In this document: positions 23,591 through 32,284 of the stretch, piece by piece
Position numbering within the stretch: position 1 is the first letter of the stretch
Layout of the letters: every line of letters begins with the position of its first letter
Assembly (NCBI GenBank): GCA_000424365.1
Contig: AUJT01000032.1
Span: 1-40,771 of the forward strand
Direction of reading: 5' to 3'
Source of the DNA: Lachnospiraceae bacterium NK4A144
Lineage (GTDB): Bacteria > Bacillota > Clostridia > Lachnospirales > Lachnospiraceae
Length of the DNA stretch: 40,771 nt
Notes under the pieces: model-generated
Told to the model about the DNA's origin: nothing
What the model saw: the letters and a program-made list of their open reading frames with translations, nothing else
Databases searched by the model: none
Position numbers and translations under genes: made by a program

Positions 23591-23635
23591 ATTCTACAGC
23601 CATTATCGCTGAAATATATTTAAGCCTTTCTTAAG
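23591..23635 (-). promoter_or_regulatory. Promoter with YTTAAK-N5-YTTAAK box
   Basis: TTTAAG-N5-CTTAAG is at 23619-23635 and the minus-strand -10 TAGAAT at 23591-23596, 22 bp away. It should drive the small ORF 23445-23534 and the lipoprotein gene. Confidence 0.65.
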
Positions 23636-23684
23636 ATTCGGCAAATTTTTGCACATGATTTCATTGTCTGTTTAAAATTGAAAA

Positions 23685-23704
23685 ATCCGGGATTTCTCCC
23701 GGAT
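23685..23704 (-). terminator. Rho-independent terminator
   Basis: ATCCGGG (23685-23691) pairs with CCCGGAT (23698-23704), followed on the minus strand by TTTTTCAATTTT. It lies just after the stop of the gene 23710-27048. A near-identical unit is at 33901-33928. Confidence 0.75.
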
Positions 23705-23709
23705 CTTTC

Positions 23710-26700
23710 TCAGGACTCCTGTCCTGTACTGTATGTTCTTCTGTAAAGCATAAATGCAAACACTCCCATGAGGAGCAGTACTGCACCAAGTGCGATATAA
23801 ACCATGTTTACGACAGCACCGCCATTCTCCTCTTTATCCTGACTGATCACATCTATCAGGTTATTAACAGGACTCGTAGCGGAACGCCTCTCATCGATGA
23901 TGCCCTTATCTGTAGTAACAACGACATTTACATACTTCTTAATCAGTACATTTCCTGCCTGGTCAGTCGCTCTGAGCTCCACTGTCCTCGGCGCTTTGTC
24001 TTCTGTCAGTACAAATTTCTCTCTTCCATCAGCTTCCTTGAGCTCATCCATATCATATGAAACCAGTTCTTCGCCATCCACATATACCGACGCATTCTTA
24101 AGTGACAGATTATCCTTTGCATCAAAGGCTACATTGTGGGTTCTGCCCTCGTAGGTTCCGTTTTTTCTGAGACCGCTCACGGCTATGCTCGGAACTGTGC
24201 CATCTACGGCAAACTTCACCTGATTTCCACAGGATCCGTTATCCATTCGGTTCTCTGCCAGATCTTCTGTATAGATCTCAACCGCATAGTTACCGTCTTC
24301 TTCAAAGTTTGACTTAGCGATGGTGTACACATAGGAGTGCCATGATCCCTCATTTGAAGCTTCTACTTTATAGTCCCTGTCTTTCTTAAGTACAGCGATC
24401 TTTCCGTCTTTACTTCTGGAAACATCTCTCCACTCGATTGGGTCTACATTTACCTCAGTGATGGTGATGACCGGCGGCTTTCTCGTATAGTATTTATCAA
24501 CCAGCGCCTCTGTATCATCGGACAGCATAAAAGTCGATCCAAAACGGTTTACGGAAAACCTTAATTTTTCCTCTGATGTATTTCCTGCCAGGTCGCATAT
24601 CTCCACCTTCATGGTATATACATCATCCATTTCTTTGGTCTGCGCAAAGTTATCGTATCTTATCAGAAATCCATTCGGAATCTTTTCTCTCTGATAAACC
24701 GGATGCACCTCACCGTTTTTTGTGCCCCTGATCGTTATTTTCTGATCCTCAAGCTTCATATTCAGATCGGAAAAACTGATTATCGGTGCGACTCTGCCCT
24801 TATTTGCAGAATGATCTTCCACTCCGGTGATCTTTAATACAGGCGCAACCGTATCGATCACGAAACGTCCCGATGTAACTTCCTCAGATTCATTTCCTGC
24901 TTTATCAGTTGCCTGCACCTTGAATCCGTAATCACCATCTTTATCAAAGTTCATTACAGCTGTGGCGGTGCCGTTTTCCTCATCGACAGTCCAGCTGCCT
25001 AATTCAGGTAACTCATCCGGATACCATTCGTCATTTCCTTCCATGGCATCTATAATCACGCCCTCAGGATCAAAGTTCGCATCCTTTACAGTTATGATCG
25101 CCTGTCTGTGTGACGCGTAATAATATCCGTTTTTCGGCTCCACTCCTGAAAACTTTATGGATACTGTCGGAGCTGTTTTATCAATGATCAGAGTACCAAA
25201 CTCTGCCTTTTCGGCTTTTCTCCCTGCCATATCTTCCGCTGCCAGAGAGACCTTGTACTTTCCGTCATTACTGAAAGTAAGTTTATTGTAGATGCTCTTT
25301 CCGTCTTCTGCAGTATTCCAACCGCCGGCAGAAGCGCCCTCTGCCTTCAGTTCCGTGAGCTCTGCATTCATGTGACCGTCAGCATCACTTACAATCGCCT
25401 CTCCTCTGATGGTCTCGTTATAAATACCGTCCTGTGCTGCTTCTTCTCCATTCTCTTTCTCAAATATCATTGAGACTTCCGGTTCGCTATGGTCAGCAGC
25501 TACCTTTTTAGACTCGGACTTACCGGTATCATTCATGACATCTCTCACACTATAGCTGATATCATGCACTGCACCTTCATCACTTGCCGCATCTATTCCC
25601 TTATAATACAGTTTCCTGCTTCCAAAATCCCACTCTCCGGAAGCTGAAACATCCTTTTCACCGCCTCCATCTTTCCTGGTGAGCTTCGTTCCATCTTTGG
25701 AATACCCATCTATGGCTCCACCACCTGCGGATATGTCAGCCTTTACATCTCCGCGGTAGTAAGTCACATCACCATAGGTTTTTCCGTCGTTTTTCTCTCC
25801 ATTGTCCTCGCCGTAAAATTTACTCTCTACTGTAATATCATTTGAAGTCACACGGAGAGTATAATCATCCGCGCTTGTCTCCTGTCCCGGCATCAGCTTG
25901 GAGGTTTTTATGGAGAGGTGATACTCGCCGGGATTGATATTCGACAGCTCCAGCGTTCCAGGTTCGTTTACTTTTCCGGTCTCTTCATCAGGCTTACTTA
26001 CTTTCCCTGTAAATGGGTGACTCCACCCAGGAAAACCGGATACCGTTTCATCTGCGCTGACTGTTGCCGATAACGATGCAAGGTAGTCATTTTTTGCAGT
26101 AATAACTAATTTTGATCCATTTTTTACGTAAAAATGGTTTTCTATGCTATGACTTCCCTCTGTTGCGATTTTAACTTCACTATTATCGAAATGCCAAATA
26201 GAAGGATCTCCTTCGTTAGGGTCGCCATCCCACTCTATTTTATATAACGGACCTGTTTTATCTTTATTTAAAACTTTACTATACCCATATATATTTGTAA
26301 GTTTTACATCTAATGATTCAAATTTACTATTAGGATAAATTTCTCTGAATTTCTGAAAATTCAACGTAAATCTATTTCCACTATTATTAGAAGAAATCGT
26401 TCCCTTACCTTCTTTACAAGAATAATCAATAAAATAATAAAATCCATCTGTAGTATTAATATCTCCTATCATATTCATACTACATTCAATTTCTATCTCA
26501 CTATTATTAACATATATCTGATATTTCTTTTCGCCAAATTCTAATGATCCATTCTCAGAAAGAGAATCACTCCCAAAATATTTATCCGAAATATTTAATT
26601 TAAATTTTGCTCTAAACTTATCTTTAGGTGCTTCATTTCTGCTAGGTGATTCATTCCCACTCGGAGTATCATCATCATCTCCACCATCATCTAAATCAAA

Positions 26701-27048
26701 TATCACTCCTTCGCCGTCTACAACATTTAATCCACCACCAATTACTGGGTCTGCGACAGTAGGTTCTTCCTCCGTTGGTTCCGTTTCTGTTGGCACATCC
26801 TCAGTCGGAACAACTTCCGAAGGTTCTGCTTCCGTTGGTTCTGCTTCCGTAGGTTCCGCTTCTGATGGATTTGATTCACTTGGCTCTATTTCATCAGTTG
26901 GTTCATCTTCACCACTATCTTCCGAACCATCTTCACTCTCCGTTGACTCTTCAGCATATGTAATATTCATGCTATACGGAATTGCAGTCTGAAGTATTAA
27001 AACAGATGACAAAATAAACGTAATTAACCTTATTCTTTGTTTGAGCAT
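23710..27048 (-). CDS. Large membrane-anchored surface protein with Ig-like repeats
   Basis: This is a 1112-residue protein. A signal peptide (about 1-32) is followed by a Glu/Pro/Thr stalk of five-residue repeats (about 50-95) and an Asp/Asn-rich stretch. From about 145 onward come beta-rich domains. From about 520 several bacterial Ig-like repeats recur, marked by phrases such as DKTAPTVSI, ATDKAGN, ICDLAGN and ATDQAGN. One membrane helix at about 1078-1100 (VYIALGAVLLLMGVFAFML) and a short basic tail anchor it in the membrane. It is probably a long extracellular stalk or adhesin that could span the cell wall. It is the gene after the secreted protein 27094-28146. A decayed copy of its 3' end is at 31503-31536. 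Confidence 0.85.
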   Translation of the reverse strand: MLKQRIRLITFILSSVLILQTAIPYSMNITYAEESTESEDGSEDSGEDEPTDEIEPSESNPSEAEPTEAEPTEAEPSEVVPTEDVPTETEPTEEEPTVADPVIGGGLNVVDGEGVIFDLDDGGDDDDTPSGNESPSRNEAPKDKFRAKFKLNISDKYFGSDSLSENGSLEFGEKKYQIYVNNSEIEIECSMNMIGDINTTDGFYYFIDYSCKEGKGTISSNNSGNRFTLNFQKFREIYPNSKFESLDVKLTNIYGYSKVLNKDKTGPLYKIEWDGDPNEGDPSIWHFDNSEVKIATEGSHSIENHFYVKNGSKLVITAKNDYLASLSATVSADETVSGFPGWSHPFTGKVSKPDEETGKVNEPGTLELSNINPGEYHLSIKTSKLMPGQETSADDYTLRVTSNDITVESKFYGEDNGEKNDGKTYGDVTYYRGDVKADISAGGGAIDGYSKDGTKLTRKDGGGEKDVSASGEWDFGSRKLYYKGIDAASDEGAVHDISYSVRDVMNDTGKSESKKVAADHSEPEVSMIFEKENGEEAAQDGIYNETIRGEAIVSDADGHMNAELTELKAEGASAGGWNTAEDGKSIYNKLTFSNDGKYKVSLAAEDMAGRKAEKAEFGTLIIDKTAPTVSIKFSGVEPKNGYYYASHRQAIITVKDANFDPEGVIIDAMEGNDEWYPDELPELGSWTVDEENGTATAVMNFDKDGDYGFKVQATDKAGNESEEVTSGRFVIDTVAPVLKITGVEDHSANKGRVAPIISFSDLNMKLEDQKITIRGTKNGEVHPVYQREKIPNGFLIRYDNFAQTKEMDDVYTMKVEICDLAGNTSEEKLRFSVNRFGSTFMLSDDTEALVDKYYTRKPPVITITEVNVDPIEWRDVSRSKDGKIAVLKKDRDYKVEASNEGSWHSYVYTIAKSNFEEDGNYAVEIYTEDLAENRMDNGSCGNQVKFAVDGTVPSIAVSGLRKNGTYEGRTHNVAFDAKDNLSLKNASVYVDGEELVSYDMDELKEADGREKFVLTEDKAPRTVELRATDQAGNVLIKKYVNVVVTTDKGIIDERRSATSPVNNLIDVISQDKEENGGAVVNMVYIALGAVLLLMGVFAFMLYRRTYSTGQES
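26760..26890. repeat. In-frame 15-base repeats coding for a Glu-Pro-Thr stalk
   Basis: Degenerate 15-base units encode five-residue steps of the type EPTEA/EPSEV/VPTED in the N-terminal stalk of the surface protein 23710-27048. Such tracts can change length by slippage or recombination. Confidence 0.7.
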
Positions 27049-27093
27049 TTTTCTAACTCTCTCCCTATTTCTAGCATCCCTCGTAAAGTTCTA

Positions 27094-28146
27094 TCAGTCC
27101 GTCACTCGGACTTTTACCGTAAATTTCTTATTGTATCCATCGGGAACAATATAGGTAACTTTGTATATTCCTTTCTTTTTTGGTCTAAATGCAGTGACAC
27201 TTCCAAAATCATTTAAAATTGCCTCATAATTCTTTGGTTTATTTACTCTTATAGCATAAGCACCCTTACGCAATTTACTATATATATCACTTGGTCGATT
27301 ATCTGACCTCCAGATTGCAGCTGTTTCAGGTGCAGCCCATCTGCTGTAAATATTATTACCGGATATTCGTTTCTTCTTAAACATATAGAAAACAGCATTT
27401 TCACTTGTTGCACCTATAAATGACTGTATATTATCAACATCAATCCATTCCCCAACATGATAATTGCAAGAAGCTGTTGCTTTTGTCACATATTTATGAT
27501 TAACGAATCTTCCAAAATACTTTGTAGGACGCGTTATCAACATTTGTGACATCGATGTCTTTCCATCGTATCTGGCAAAAGTGATCACTCTGTTATATCT
27601 TTCGTTCTCGTCTTTACACTCTATTTCTCCATTATTGACCGGTATCTGTTCAGGATTCTTTATCAGTTCTTCTTTATCGGGACGGTATAGATAAGTTCTC
27701 CACCATATATCATCCTTATGTAAGCCCTTTATTTTTTTGCCATTAACATCAACCAAAGAATACTTAAACTTTCCGCTGTCCACAAGATATGCATAATCAT
27801 CTTCGGAAACTGCTCCAAAATTAGATCTTAATCTATATTTATTGTTAGATAATGTACTATCTACTAATAATATAAATTCAACTCCTTCTTCCCAGCTGAT
27901 ACAGGTATGATCCATGGATTTCAGATTTTCAGAAACCTTATTTCGAATTTCCATTATTTCTTGAACATCATCAATTTCCTTAAAGCTTACATTCTCACTA
28001 TCGATGCTCGTACCTGCATTATCCAGATAATCGTCACCCACGCAGTCAATGATATCTCCTCTTACTTCCGCTGCCGCTACCGGCGCTACAGTATTTAATA
28101 CCAATGCTGCACATAGTAAAGCCGCTATTCTTTTACGAAACCGCAT
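27094..28146 (-). CDS. Secreted protein of unknown function (paralogue of 33939-34931)
   Basis: The 350-residue protein has the signal peptide MRFRKRIAALLCAALVLNTV and an AAGGGAAG site. The mature part is beta-rich with conserved phrases (VDSTLSNN, KKIKG..KDD.WWRTY, GATSENAV, SDNRPSD). The last about 40 residues (FGSVTAFRPKKKGIYKVTYI...) resemble an Ig-like strand pattern. No lipobox, sorting signal or enzyme motif is seen. The paralogue 33939-34931 has almost the same ends but a diverged middle, and a fragment of a third copy is at 22400-22530. The genes sit at the end of effector cassettes, so a role as secreted partner or immunity factor is possible, but unproven. Confidence 0.8.
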   Translation of the reverse strand: MRFRKRIAALLCAALVLNTVAPVAAAEVRGDIIDCVGDDYLDNAGTSIDSENVSFKEIDDVQEIMEIRNKVSENLKSMDHTCISWEEGVEFILLVDSTLSNNKYRLRSNFGAVSEDDYAYLVDSGKFKYSLVDVNGKKIKGLHKDDIWWRTYLYRPDKEELIKNPEQIPVNNGEIECKDENERYNRVITFARYDGKTSMSQMLITRPTKYFGRFVNHKYVTKATASCNYHVGEWIDVDNIQSFIGATSENAVFYMFKKKRISGNNIYSRWAAPETAAIWRSDNRPSDIYSKLRKGAYAIRVNKPKNYEAILNDFGSVTAFRPKKKGIYKVTYIVPDGYNKKFTVKVRVTD

Positions 28147-28247
28147 ATCTATCTTCCCTTTCTTTAACTGCTATTGGATATACTTTGTATCCTATAGTCA
28201 GAAACACGCATTTACTGCGGGTTTCGTATGAATACTTCAATCAAACG

Positions 28248-28291
28248 GCAAACCGGTCCACGACAACGTCGTATTTAAATGACCTGTTTGC
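28248..28291 (-). ncRNA. Conserved leader hairpin, copy 2
   Basis: GCAAACCGGTC (28248-28258) pairs with GACCTGTTTGC (28281-28291) with one mismatch, enclosing ACGAC/GTCGT (28260-28264/28268-28272). It lies in the roughly 230-nt leader between promoter 28384-28427 and the secreted protein gene. Confidence 0.45.
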
Positions 28292-28383
28292 ATGACTTTT
28301 GGAACGTAGTGATAAAAGTATACCAACAAACTATAGAAAATGAAATGAATATTGTACTTCTAAAAAAACATTTCCAATACAGC

Positions 28384-28427
28384 ATTGTAATCTTTTTTCG
28401 ACAATATTTCTTTAAGATTTCCTTAAA
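28384..28427 (-). promoter_or_regulatory. Promoter with YTTAAK-N5-YTTAAK-type box
   Basis: TTTAAG-N5-CTTAAA is at 28411-28427 and the minus-strand -10 TACAAT at 28384-28389, 21 bp away. It precedes the gene 27094-28146 with a long structured leader. Confidence 0.6.
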
Positions 28428-28434
28428 AATATTA

Positions 28435-28461
28435 AAAACTCGGGATTTTCTCCCGAGTTTT
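28435..28461 (-). terminator. Rho-independent terminator
   Basis: AAAACTCGGG (28435-28444) pairs with CCCGAGTTTT (28452-28461), with T-residues following. It ends the operon finishing with 28520-28900. Confidence 0.75.
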
Positions 28462-28519
28462 TACATTTTTTTGTACTTCATTGTGTTCTCACTGATTTAT
28501 TGAACTACTACAGCTCTTT

Positions 28520-28900
28520 TTACCACAGGCTGGATCTCAAATGTCTGATTTCCTGCCTTATATCTTCTATCATCTTTACGAGACGTTTTATTGCATTGGC
28601 GATATCGCCATTCAGATCACCAACCTGATTTCCATAATCGGACAGCATATTCTTTATATCTGCCCATATCTGGTCATTCGCTGTGTTGTAGTGAGTTCCT
28701 CTCCACTCATTATTCCCGGCTAGAGCATATGCCCCGACAGGACTTACAATCTCATCTTTGAAAGATAGCTCAAGCGATGTTACCTTCTTTTGAAATCCCC
28801 TTATCTTTTCAAGCAGCTTCAGATATTTTTCCAGAATCTCCTCAAGATGATGGATTTTTCTTAAGATCGGTGCATTATGCTCTTCCTTACTCTCTGCCAT
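28520..28900 (-). CDS. WXG-like helical partner protein (DUF5082/YwqH-like), orphaned
   Basis: This 126-residue helical protein has a coiled-coil first half (ILRKIHHLEEILEKYLKLL), a central NEWRGTHYNTA turn at about residues 63-73 and a second coiled coil (VKMIEDIRQEIRHL). A GAGG site precedes the ATG. It follows the YwqI-like gene 28999-29301, forming two thirds of a triad, but no effector follows; a terminator and the next promoter do. The effector was probably lost. Its first and last codons survive as the tail of the GH25 gene at 35021-35866. Confidence 0.75.
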   Translation of the reverse strand: MAESKEEHNAPILRKIHHLEEILEKYLKLLEKIRGFQKKVTSLELSFKDEIVSPVGAYALAGNNEWRGTHYNTANDQIWADIKNMLSDYGNQVGDLNGDIANAIKRLVKMIEDIRQEIRHLRSSLW

Positions 28901-28998
28901 TCTAACCTCTTTCCGGGCAAAACCCCTGATATCATTTCCGGTCTGTTTCCAATACCGCTACCAATCATGCTTCGCATTTCTGGACGGTACCAGGCTAT

Positions 28999-29301
28999 TT
29001 AACCCACAGAAACATTCCCGTTTTTTAGGGTTACTACTGCACTTTCATCTACTTCATTATCATTCTTTCCGATTTTCTCCATCACTGAAGCTACCGCTCC
29101 GATCAACTGACTACATTCCTTTATCATCTGCTGTACCTGAATATCCGCCGCTGCATATCCCGGAATCGTCCGATTAGAAAGAATATCCTTAGGTGCTTCC
29201 ACTTCCGTACTACTTACCGGAAGATTCTTTCCTGCTTCACGTATATCAGATACATTTTTCTTATAAGTGCTGTGTACAATTTTATGCTCATTACTACTCA
29301 T
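28999..29301 (-). CDS. Small helical protein (DUF5344/YwqI-like)
   Basis: This is a 100-residue cytoplasmic protein with a helical N-terminal part, a Pro-containing middle (EVEAPKDILSNRTIPGY) and a helical second half. It lies at the head of an incomplete LXG triad with 28520-28900. The N-terminal 52 residues are almost identical in the truncated copy at 37584-37793, showing that the cassette was duplicated. The role by analogy is an LXG-effector targeting partner. Confidence 0.7.
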   Translation of the reverse strand: MSSNEHKIVHSTYKKNVSDIREAGKNLPVSSTEVEAPKDILSNRTIPGYAAADIQVQQMIKECSQLIGAVASVMEKIGKNDNEVDESAVVTLKNGNVSVG

Positions 29302-29403
29302 TTATTCCCGCCATTTTCAATCTACTATTTGCCTTTAAATGTGTATCACCACTTATGACAATACGCCTTTTCGGCACTAATATCTCCAACAAATCAACAT
29401 TCA

Positions 29404-30183
29404 TCACATCTTTGTTCTATATATCTCTAACATATCTTCAAGATCACCCTGTATCCGAAAAAGTTTATTTTCTCTAAATGCCCCTCTAATACGGCCTAAA
29501 AAATCATACCGTACAAAAGTTGCAGGGAAATCCTCAAGATATAAATCCTCATCTTCTCCCTCTTTTTCATGATGCCACTTTACACCAATAAACTTAATTA
29601 TCTGATGACTTAAAAACGATGCGGCTTCAAAAGCACATTGATCTATTTCATCCTCATCCTTTTTTGCATCAACATCCTCTTGCATCAGCCCTATCCAATT
29701 TTCGATACTTTCTTCATCAAATTTATCTACTATCGGAGCTTTCCTCTGGATAAACTGCGCATTAAGCCTTTCATGTTCTTCATAGAGCCTGTGATATCTC
29801 TTTGATCTTGAGTTATCAGTTTTTATCACACTAAGTTGCTCTAGTTCTGATAATCCCTTTGTAAGGATTACCGTCAACATATCATTCAGGGATCGTTTCA
29901 AATCTTCCGAAGTACCATCATATTTCCAAAAGCCATCCTCTGTTCCCTCATCTTCACTAAAAAGAACACTTAATAAATTGCTCCTCTTGCCATATTTCCC
30001 TGCATCCACCAACAACTGATAACGAAACGTGTTTTTATTGAACCGTTCTTTGTAAATGATGATCTGCTGTAAACACTCGCCTACTGTACGCTCATAGATC
30101 CAATTTCCGCCCTTATACTTAATCTCTCCAAAACCGATCTTTTTAAGTTCAGGGGTAATAACCTCATTTAATTCCTTCTTCAT
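29404..30183 (-). CDS. Cytoplasmic candidate immunity protein (DUF4304-like N-terminus)
   Basis: The 259-residue protein has no signal peptide or membrane helix. The first about 120 residues (ITPELKKIGFGEIKYKGGNWIYERT, about 8-32, then repeated beta strands ending FRYQLLV) follow the DUF4304 pattern, often seen among toxin-immunity genes. The rest is acidic and helical and ends in a basic strand-helix segment. The GGAAAGATG site precedes the ATG. It is located between the membrane protein 30307-31038 and the YwqI-like gene. A cytoplasmic immunity protein implies that a toxin acting inside cells was once part of this cassette. No such toxin is present now. Confidence 0.65.
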   Translation of the reverse strand: MKKELNEVITPELKKIGFGEIKYKGGNWIYERTVGECLQQIIIYKERFNKNTFRYQLLVDAGKYGKRSNLLSVLFSEDEGTEDGFWKYDGTSEDLKRSLNDMLTVILTKGLSELEQLSVIKTDNSRSKRYHRLYEEHERLNAQFIQRKAPIVDKFDEESIENWIGLMQEDVDAKKDEDEIDQCAFEAASFLSHQIIKFIGVKWHHEKEGEDEDLYLEDFPATFVRYDFLGRIRGAFRENKLFRIQGDLEDMLEIYRTKM

Positions 30184-30306
30184 TTTTCATCTTTCCGGGC
30201 TTACGCCCTGATAATCATTCCGGAAAAAGACATTCTGTCAATTTTTACACATCGTTAAAAGTGGTGACTACTGGACAGAACCATCCAACGTAGTCACCGC
30301 TTTTCC

Positions 30307-31038
30307 TTACATTGATTTCAGAGCAGAATCACAAGATACGAGTTTTTCCTCTACATATTTATGCACATCAAAAATATTGTTTATGTCGATTCCGACCTTC
30401 TCAAGATCTTCTTTTAACGAGCTGTAATTAAAACGATATATCTCATTTCCCTCTGTATCTTGTATTACACTGATGACATTAGCTGAATTTGCCACTTCCC
30501 TGTTCGCTTCAAAGATACGTGCCGCAGCCTCTGCAGGCTCAAACGCATTTGTTCCATCATAAGTTATCGTAAAATCAGCCGCATCCTCATTCTCTTTAAT
30601 CTGATCCCATGTTCGATATTGACTTAGATCCACCTGATTTTTTACAGCATTTTCTATTCTTCGATCTGCAAGATCATCTCTCGCCGAAAAATAATAATCG
30701 TTCCAGAGTCGACCAGAATTTCTCTTTTCTCCATACTCATATTGATAAGCATCAAATTGCATACCGTTGTCATCTGACATCAGAAAATGAACTGTAAATT
30801 TATAGTGATCATCTTCTTTTTTTACAACACACTCTTTTTTCAGGATTTTAAAGTTTTCTTCGCCATAACTTGTTCTCAAATTATCTTCTATGCATTCTTT
30901 TGAATAATCGTTATCCTTTCCAAAAAAGTAATATCTTTTATGCCATTGAACCCAGCCAACTATTATCAACGTAATTTCTGCAACAATTATGGTTAATGCC
31001 AATCCCCATAGAAGTTTTCGTTTTGCTTTATCTTCCAT
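30307..31038 (-). CDS. Membrane-anchored candidate immunity protein (paralogue of 31583-32281)
   Basis: ATG 31038 is used; a TTG three codons upstream is possible. One N-terminal membrane helix (about 10-31) is followed by an outward domain of about 210 residues. It shares with 31583-32281 the phrases YFFGKDN, FTVHF(L)MSDDNG.QFDAY, LSQYRTWD, TITYDGTN and an ending with a helix. The protein has no enzyme motif. Outward single-pass proteins next to cell-wall hydrolases are typical immunity candidates. There are two diverged copies within 2 kb, separated by a broken gene, which suggests tandem accumulation of immunity genes. No matching toxin remains beside it. Confidence 0.7.
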   Translation of the reverse strand: MEDKAKRKLLWGLALTIIVAEITLIIVGWVQWHKRYYFFGKDNDYSKECIEDNLRTSYGEENFKILKKECVVKKEDDHYKFTVHFLMSDDNGMQFDAYQYEYGEKRNSGRLWNDYYFSARDDLADRRIENAVKNQVDLSQYRTWDQIKENEDAADFTITYDGTNAFEPAEAAARIFEANREVANSANVISVIQDTEGNEIYRFNYSSLKEDLEKVGIDINNIFDVHKYVEEKLVSCDSALKSM

Positions 31039-31093
31039 CTTGCTCAAGACTTCCCATCATTTTTGCCCTCTTCATCGTCTATACTTCCCTTCT

Positions 31094-31332
31094 CTCAATA
31101 ACCACGCAAATCGAATGCACTGAAAATTCCGTGGTAATTCCCCCATGTATATACAATGTAATAATCATCTCCCTCAATATTTGAATCAAAATTTACAGAC
31201 TGCGTTTCTATTTGTTTTATTTTATTATCACTTTGAGGTTTGATATTTTTCGCCAAAGCGAGTGTAATAGGTATTTAACTCCTCCTGCGTTAAATCGCTT
31301 TTTATCAGAAGTGCAGCAAAATATTTTTCCAT
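31094..31332 (-). pseudogene. Frameshifted small gene behind a cassette promoter
   Basis: ATG 31332 has a very good site AAGGAGA and lies about 56 nt from the -10 of promoter 31388-31432. The frame (MEKYFAALLIKSDL...) stops after 34 codons. A one-base shift continues a plausible protein to the TGA at 31094 (NFDSNIEGDDYYIVYTW and ending FDLRGY). The total of 239 nt is not a multiple of three. A related 3' end (IFDLRGH) is preserved at 38949-38987. The function is unknown. Confidence 0.6.
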
Positions 31333-31387
31333 CTGATCTCCTTAAGCAAACAAAGCTTCAAATTCAAATCTCGTTTATTCTCTTAAA

Positions 31388-31432
31388 ATTGTACATCCAT
31401 TTCCATAGAAAAATATTTAAGCCATTCTTAAG
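31388..31432 (-). promoter_or_regulatory. Promoter with YTTAAK-N5-YTTAAK box
   Basis: TTTAAG-N5-CTTAAG is at 31416-31432 and the minus-strand -10 TACAAT at 31388-31393, 22 bp away. It precedes the frameshifted gene 31094-31332 and then the immunity-like genes. Confidence 0.65.
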
Positions 31433-31502
31433 ATTTATCAAATTTTTGTACATCATTCATTTTATTTAAATTTAAAAAATTCAAGATTTCTCCCCGATTT
31501 TC

Positions 31503-31536
31503 TTAATACTCCTGTCCTACGCTATATATTCATCTA
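31503..31536 (-). pseudogene. Remnant of the 3' end of an Ig-like surface protein gene
   Basis: The minus strand encodes R-stop-IYSVGQEY-stop, matching the last residues RRTYSTGQES of the gene 23710-27048, and is followed by a decayed terminator and cassette promoter in the same order. Nothing else of the gene is left. Confidence 0.5.
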
Positions 31537-31582
31537 AATTTCCCGATAAGCATTTTACGAAAGACTTGTTCTCATCAAGAAT

Positions 31583-32281
31583 TCAACCAATTATCTTTTT
31601 TACAAAATCTTGTACAGCATAACGATCAGGTTTTTTTATTCCTTCACCATCAAGCATTTCCTTAAAACTGTTATAGCTATATTCAAAAAGTTCCTTTCCC
31701 GAAATATCCTTAATTTCACATGAGACTATGTTCTTTTTTAAGAGTTGCTGATTGGCCAAAAAAATATTTGCGACAACTTTCGAAACTTCATCGACATTGT
31801 TACCATCATAAATTATTGTATAATCACTAACGAGCGGAGTTTCGGCTTTCTTGTCCCATGTGCGATATTTACTTAAATCAATCGTCCCCGTAAGATACTT
31901 CTCAATTCTTTTTGCCCCGAGATTGGTTGAATTATTATAATAATCTTCTTCGCAAGAATCACCAGAATGTCTATCTATACCATACATATTGTTATAGGCA
32001 TCAAATTGTAATCCGGCATCATCTGTCATTACATAATGAACCGTGAATTTATAAACTTTCTTATCATCAAGCCATGTAACGGTACACTCTTTATTGATCA
32101 AATAAAATTCTTCACCATAAATTTCACTTAAATCCTTTTCAATTGCTCTCTGTGAATGAATATTATCCTTGCCAAAATATAAATATTTCTTAACTGCATT
32201 CAAATAAAACAACATAATAAACGCAAGTAGTAATGCCATGATACAAAATAAAATTACCATTATTATTTTTTCTTTTTTCAT
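31583..32281 (-). CDS. Membrane-anchored candidate immunity protein (paralogue of 30307-31038)
   Basis: The 232-residue protein has one N-terminal membrane helix (about 6-27) and an outward domain with the same phrases as 30307-31038 (YLYFGKDN, FTVHYVMTDDAGLQFDAY, LSKYRTWD, TIIYDGNN). It starts 3 nt after the stop of 32285-32533. It belongs to the operon that begins with the truncated effector 33416-33748. Together with 32285-32533 and 32530-33426 it forms a set of possible immunity or accessory proteins for a toxin that has been lost. Biochemical function cannot be deduced. Confidence 0.7.
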   Translation of the reverse strand: MKKEKIIMVILFCIMALLLAFIMLFYLNAVKKYLYFGKDNIHSQRAIEKDLSEIYGEEFYLINKECTVTWLDDKKVYKFTVHYVMTDDAGLQFDAYNNMYGIDRHSGDSCEEDYYNNSTNLGAKRIEKYLTGTIDLSKYRTWDKKAETPLVSDYTIIYDGNNVDEVSKVVANIFLANQQLLKKNIVSCEIKDISGKELFEYSYNSFKEMLDGEGIKKPDRYAVQDFVKKIIG

Positions 32282-32284
32282 TTT

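Larger units (their letters stand above)
28147..28519. other. Intergenic region with leader hairpin, cassette promoter and terminator
   Basis: There is no gene in 373 bases. It contains the leader hairpin 28248-28291, the promoter 28384-28427 and the terminator 28435-28461. Parts recur at 22534-22755 and 34957-35026. Confidence 0.7.

Noticed and set aside
26760-26890. Regular short repeats that could suggest a CRISPR array
   Set aside because: The units are 15 bases, in frame and without unique spacers; they encode the Glu-Pro-Thr stalk of a surface protein. No cas gene is present.
31094-31332. MEKYF start shared with effectors, suggesting a fourth LXG effector
   Set aside because: Only the first five residues agree; the following sequence and the DRGY-type end are unrelated to the targeting region.
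31212-31469. Plus-strand frame of 85 codons across the promoter 31388-31432
   Set aside because: It covers a cassette promoter and a frameshifted minus-strand gene with a strong ribosome binding site; composition is A/T noise.
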